From NCBI GenBank assembly GCA_016927655.1, contig JAFGMG010000001.1, positions 1 through 34,817 on the forward strand: a stretch of DNA of 34,817 nt, in the 5' to 3' direction. The stretch comes from Candidatus Dojkabacteria bacterium (lineage in GTDB: Bacteria; Patescibacteriota; Dojkabacteria; B142; JAFGMG01). Position numbers and translations under genes: made by a program. This document shows, piece by piece, positions 32,557 to 34,817 of this stretch. The notes beneath the pieces were generated by a model. That model did no database searches, had not been told where the DNA came from, and saw nothing but the letters and a program-made list of their open reading frames with translations. Position 1 is the stretch's first letter. The number at the start of each line of letters is the position of its first letter.

Positions 32557-34817
32557 TTTCTAATACTAAAATCTATAATTTTGTTCTCAATTAATTCTCC
32601 TGAGATAATTAATTTACCCCCGGAATTTATCATGTCATCTGATTGGCTAAATTCATAGCCAGCCGAACCTACTTCGATATCATAATTGACAACTAATCCA
32701 GGTGTATTTATAAGAGCAGACCTCACATTATACTCATTATCTCCAAGTGTTTCAACTGATGGCTCAAAAGTGAAGCTCAGAGTAAGTTCCTGCAAATCGG
32801 ATGTATCAAGCGAGAGGCACAATCTACCCTCTATAAAAGTTTTTGCAAGTTCCTGACTAGCTTGGATATTACTAATTCCAGATGGAGTGCATAAAACCAA
32901 CCGCTCCATGTCCTGACTGTTTGAGAAATCAAACGTCATTTCCCTTTCAATTTCTGACGGGAGGACAAGATCATCTTTAATTACAAGATTTACTGCTGGA
33001 TAGCTGCTCGAACTGATAACATTTGGATCAACGACTGGGAATATCTCAAATCGTGGTATATCTTCGGTGTCTAATTCCAGATCTCCGACATCGTATGCGA
33101 TTTGAGTGCTGCTGCTTTCAATTTGCAGCTCTTTATTTGCTAAAATATCGTCGCCGGAAATAATCAATTTATACAGAAGGGCTGGATTACCAGTCATATC
33201 AATTATCTGCAATGCGAAAATATTAGCAAGCACCTCGTTTTTCCTAGTAATCGTATTATTTTCTCCTATCAGCAACTCGACAGAGCTTGAAAAGGTGTCT
33301 TCTCTAATTAATACCTGATTAATTTCAACTTCTCCGTTTTGGGCTAATATATCTTTCAAGAAACCAGTATTCGCAAAAAAGATTGCCTGCGATTCCACTG
33401 AGAACTTTTTATCTACATATTCGTTTAGATCATCTTCAATAATTGATTTATCTGGTATAAGGAATAGATCAGCAAAAGTCACATTGTCACTGGATTTGAA
33501 ATCAGTAGAAGCCACCTGTATCATTTCTAATTCATCTTCCTCTACATTTATCTTTTCTGCTAAATCTTCTTCACTTAAAGGACTAAGTTCAATATCGCTC
33601 AACTCGCCCCCTCTGATTTGTATTATCCCAATTGCCGCTGGATAACCTCCTGATGGTGTATATCTACTGTCATCTTGTAAGACCATTGTATAAGTCTTCG
33701 TACTGTTCGATAGAAAATACTCTGAAAAATTCTGTGTAAATTTTGAAAATTTAATCGCCGTTCCTTCAAGAGAGTATACTTTCTCATACATTTTACTAAG
33801 GTCGTAACCCAGAATTTTTCCGACAGGTTTATTTCTTACTGCTTGAGAGGTAATTTCAATTTTTGTATCCAGCTGATTTGCCCTTGCAGAATCCGCAAGT
33901 ACTTTTGCAAGCATCTCTTCATCAATACTTCCAGGTCCCAGATCAAGCAAAGACTCTCCCGTTGGTCTATAAACAAGCGAATAATCAGCACCCTCAACAA
34001 GTTCGTAGAAATCACTATTTAAACTGAATGCATCGCTAATTGCCTGAATATGCAGCGATAACGCACTTAAAGAATCCTGTGTCGTTTGATAATTTTCCCT
34101 TGCCCCTAATACTACATATACCTGTTCAAACCTTGCGTGATTTTCACTAAATTCAGTGACATTCTCGGAGATATGACCTACGTCTCCTGTAATCATTTGA
34201 TAATCCTGTGTATCAATATGACGCTCAAGAGCTACATTATAGTATTCAATTAAAACAAGATTTTTAAACATCACAAAAACTGGTGCTAAAAATCCAATAT
34301 ATATCACGGAGAATACTGCCAGAACTAGAGCGTACATAACTAATTCGGACAGTGTGATTTTCTTTAAAAACCGCAATTTATGCGTAAGAGAGTCATAGCG
34401 GCTTTGAAAAGCCCTGGATACTTTTTCTCCTGCTGTGAGTTTTCTTTTTGCTTTTGATTGATCTTTAAGTTTTTCATTTGCAATTAAAATACTGCCTCTT
34501 CTTGAAAGTTCCTGTGCCTTTCTTTCTGCGATAAGTCTTGCAAGCGCGCCCTTTGGTTCATTATCATCTTCGCTTGATACATTTACATCGTCAGTGATCT
34601 CATCTTCTCTCATCATGACCCTATTTGCTTCTTGCACCAGGACCTGTTTGGCATAATCGAAAGATTGAACAAGAGCTCTGTGAAAAGAAACTCTTGGCAG
34701 CCAGCCGATAGTGGTCAAACTTTTCGCCGGCTTGTGATATCTGATCGCTGGATATTCACCAGTTGAGTTGTCGAATTTAATTTCCTGATCAAGTCCTACA
34801 AGCTCTTGAAGTTTGTA
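32553..34817 (-). CDS. Epimerase-like C-terminus fused to DUF4012 membrane protein, 5' partial
   Basis: The frame is open from the window edge to a TGA overlapping greA: 754 visible residues. Residues 1-60 (KLQELVGLDQEIKFDNSTGE, RYHKPAKSLTTIGWLPRVSF) look like the end of an extended SDR sugar-nucleotide epimerase. An acidic and basic linker (about 65-150) follows, then a membrane helix (about 156-183) and a long extracellular part. DUF4012 signature: LQDDSRYTPSGGYPAAIGII near 375-395. DUF4012 proteins are often encoded with surface-polysaccharide genes. A TTG at 34718 could be called as start but is mid-domain. A separate start at ATG 34616 cannot be excluded. Confidence 0.8.
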   Translation of the reverse strand, partial: YKLQELVGLDQEIKFDNSTGEYPAIRYHKPAKSLTTIGWLPRVSFHRALVQSFDYAKQVLVQEANRVMMREDEITDDVNVSSEDDNEPKGALARLIAERKAQELSRRGSILIANEKLKDQSKAKRKLTAGEKVSRAFQSRYDSLTHKLRFLKKITLSELVMYALVLAVFSVIYIGFLAPVFVMFKNLVLIEYYNVALERHIDTQDYQMITGDVGHISENVTEFSENHARFEQVYVVLGARENYQTTQDSLSALSLHIQAISDAFSLNSDFYELVEGADYSLVYRPTGESLLDLGPGSIDEEMLAKVLADSARANQLDTKIEITSQAVRNKPVGKILGYDLSKMYEKVYSLEGTAIKFSKFTQNFSEYFLSNSTKTYTMVLQDDSRYTPSGGYPAAIGIIQIRGGELSDIELSPLSEEDLAEKINVEEDELEMIQVASTDFKSSDNVTFADLFLIPDKSIIEDDLNEYVDKKFSVESQAIFFANTGFLKDILAQNGEVEINQVLIREDTFSSSVELLIGENNTITRKNEVLANIFALQIIDMTGNPALLYKLIISGDDILANKELQIESSSTQIAYDVGDLELDTEDIPRFEIFPVVDPNVISSSSYPAVNLVIKDDLVLPSEIEREMTFDFSNSQDMERLVLCTPSGISNIQASQELAKTFIEGRLCLSLDTSDLQELTLSFTFEPSVETLGDNEYNVRSALINTPGLVVNYDIEVGSAGYEFSQSDDMINSGGKLIISGELIENKIIDFSIRK

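Noticed and set aside
34616-34718. TTG at 34718 as start of the DUF4012 gene
   Set aside because: The frame is open to the window edge and the codons upstream and downstream form one epimerase-like segment.
1-34817. Recoding of UGA as glycine (Gracilibacteria-type code)
   Set aside because: Several genes end in TGA at sensible lengths, such as the gene ending at 895 and the DUF4012 gene at 32553.

Overview
This 34.8 kb window looks like an ordinary chromosomal segment of a small, AT-rich bacterium. It carries thrS, gltX, secA, greA, rpmG, rnpB, a short hibernation factor and two tRNAs. My best guess is a member of the Candidate Phyla Radiation (Patescibacteria), possibly near Dojkabacteria or Microgenomates. 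That is inference from the low GC, the PrgI plus split VirB4 secretion genes, the DUF4012 protein, the sortase and the many unfamiliar membrane proteins. TGA is used as a stop, so the altered code of Gracilibacteria and Absconditabacteria does not apply. Most genes lack a Shine-Dalgarno sequence. Many first genes instead have a -10-like hexamer 5 to 7 bases before the start codon, which suggests widespread leaderless mRNAs.

Layout, left: a truncated tRNA-Ser; an unknown protein; an alpha/beta hydrolase; a secreted/membrane pair; a cytochrome b5-like membrane protein; an XRE regulator with a 123 bp palindromic element directly upstream; a membrane-anchored lytic enzyme; and an RRM RNA-binding protein with promoter and terminator. 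On the minus strand follow rpmG, a T-box-type leader, thrS (lacking the TGS domain) and a small unknown protein.

Middle: a DUF167 protein; a possible amide-ligase-fold protein downstream of HIT and tRNA-Gly; a GH3 glycosidase; a phosphomannomutase; a minus-strand gltX operon with a degenerate transglutaminase-like protein and a PEP-synthase-like protein that seems catalytically dead; a CAP-domain protein with a polytopic membrane partner; short HPF; a divergent sortase/DUF11 pair; an RNA 2',3'-cyclic phosphodiesterase; and secA.

Right: a 572-base AT-rich stretch without genes, a YugP-type zinc peptidase, RNase P RNA, a minus-strand PrgI/VirB4 secretion operon ending in a new-looking Ig-like membrane protein, greA, and a DUF4012 protein whose frame runs upstream into an epimerase-like C-terminus and off the window.

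The best leads are the Thr T-box, the leaderless-promoter pattern, the dead PEP-synthase relative in the gltX operon, the epimerase-DUF4012 fusion and the palindromic element. No CRISPR array, transposase or phage module was seen.
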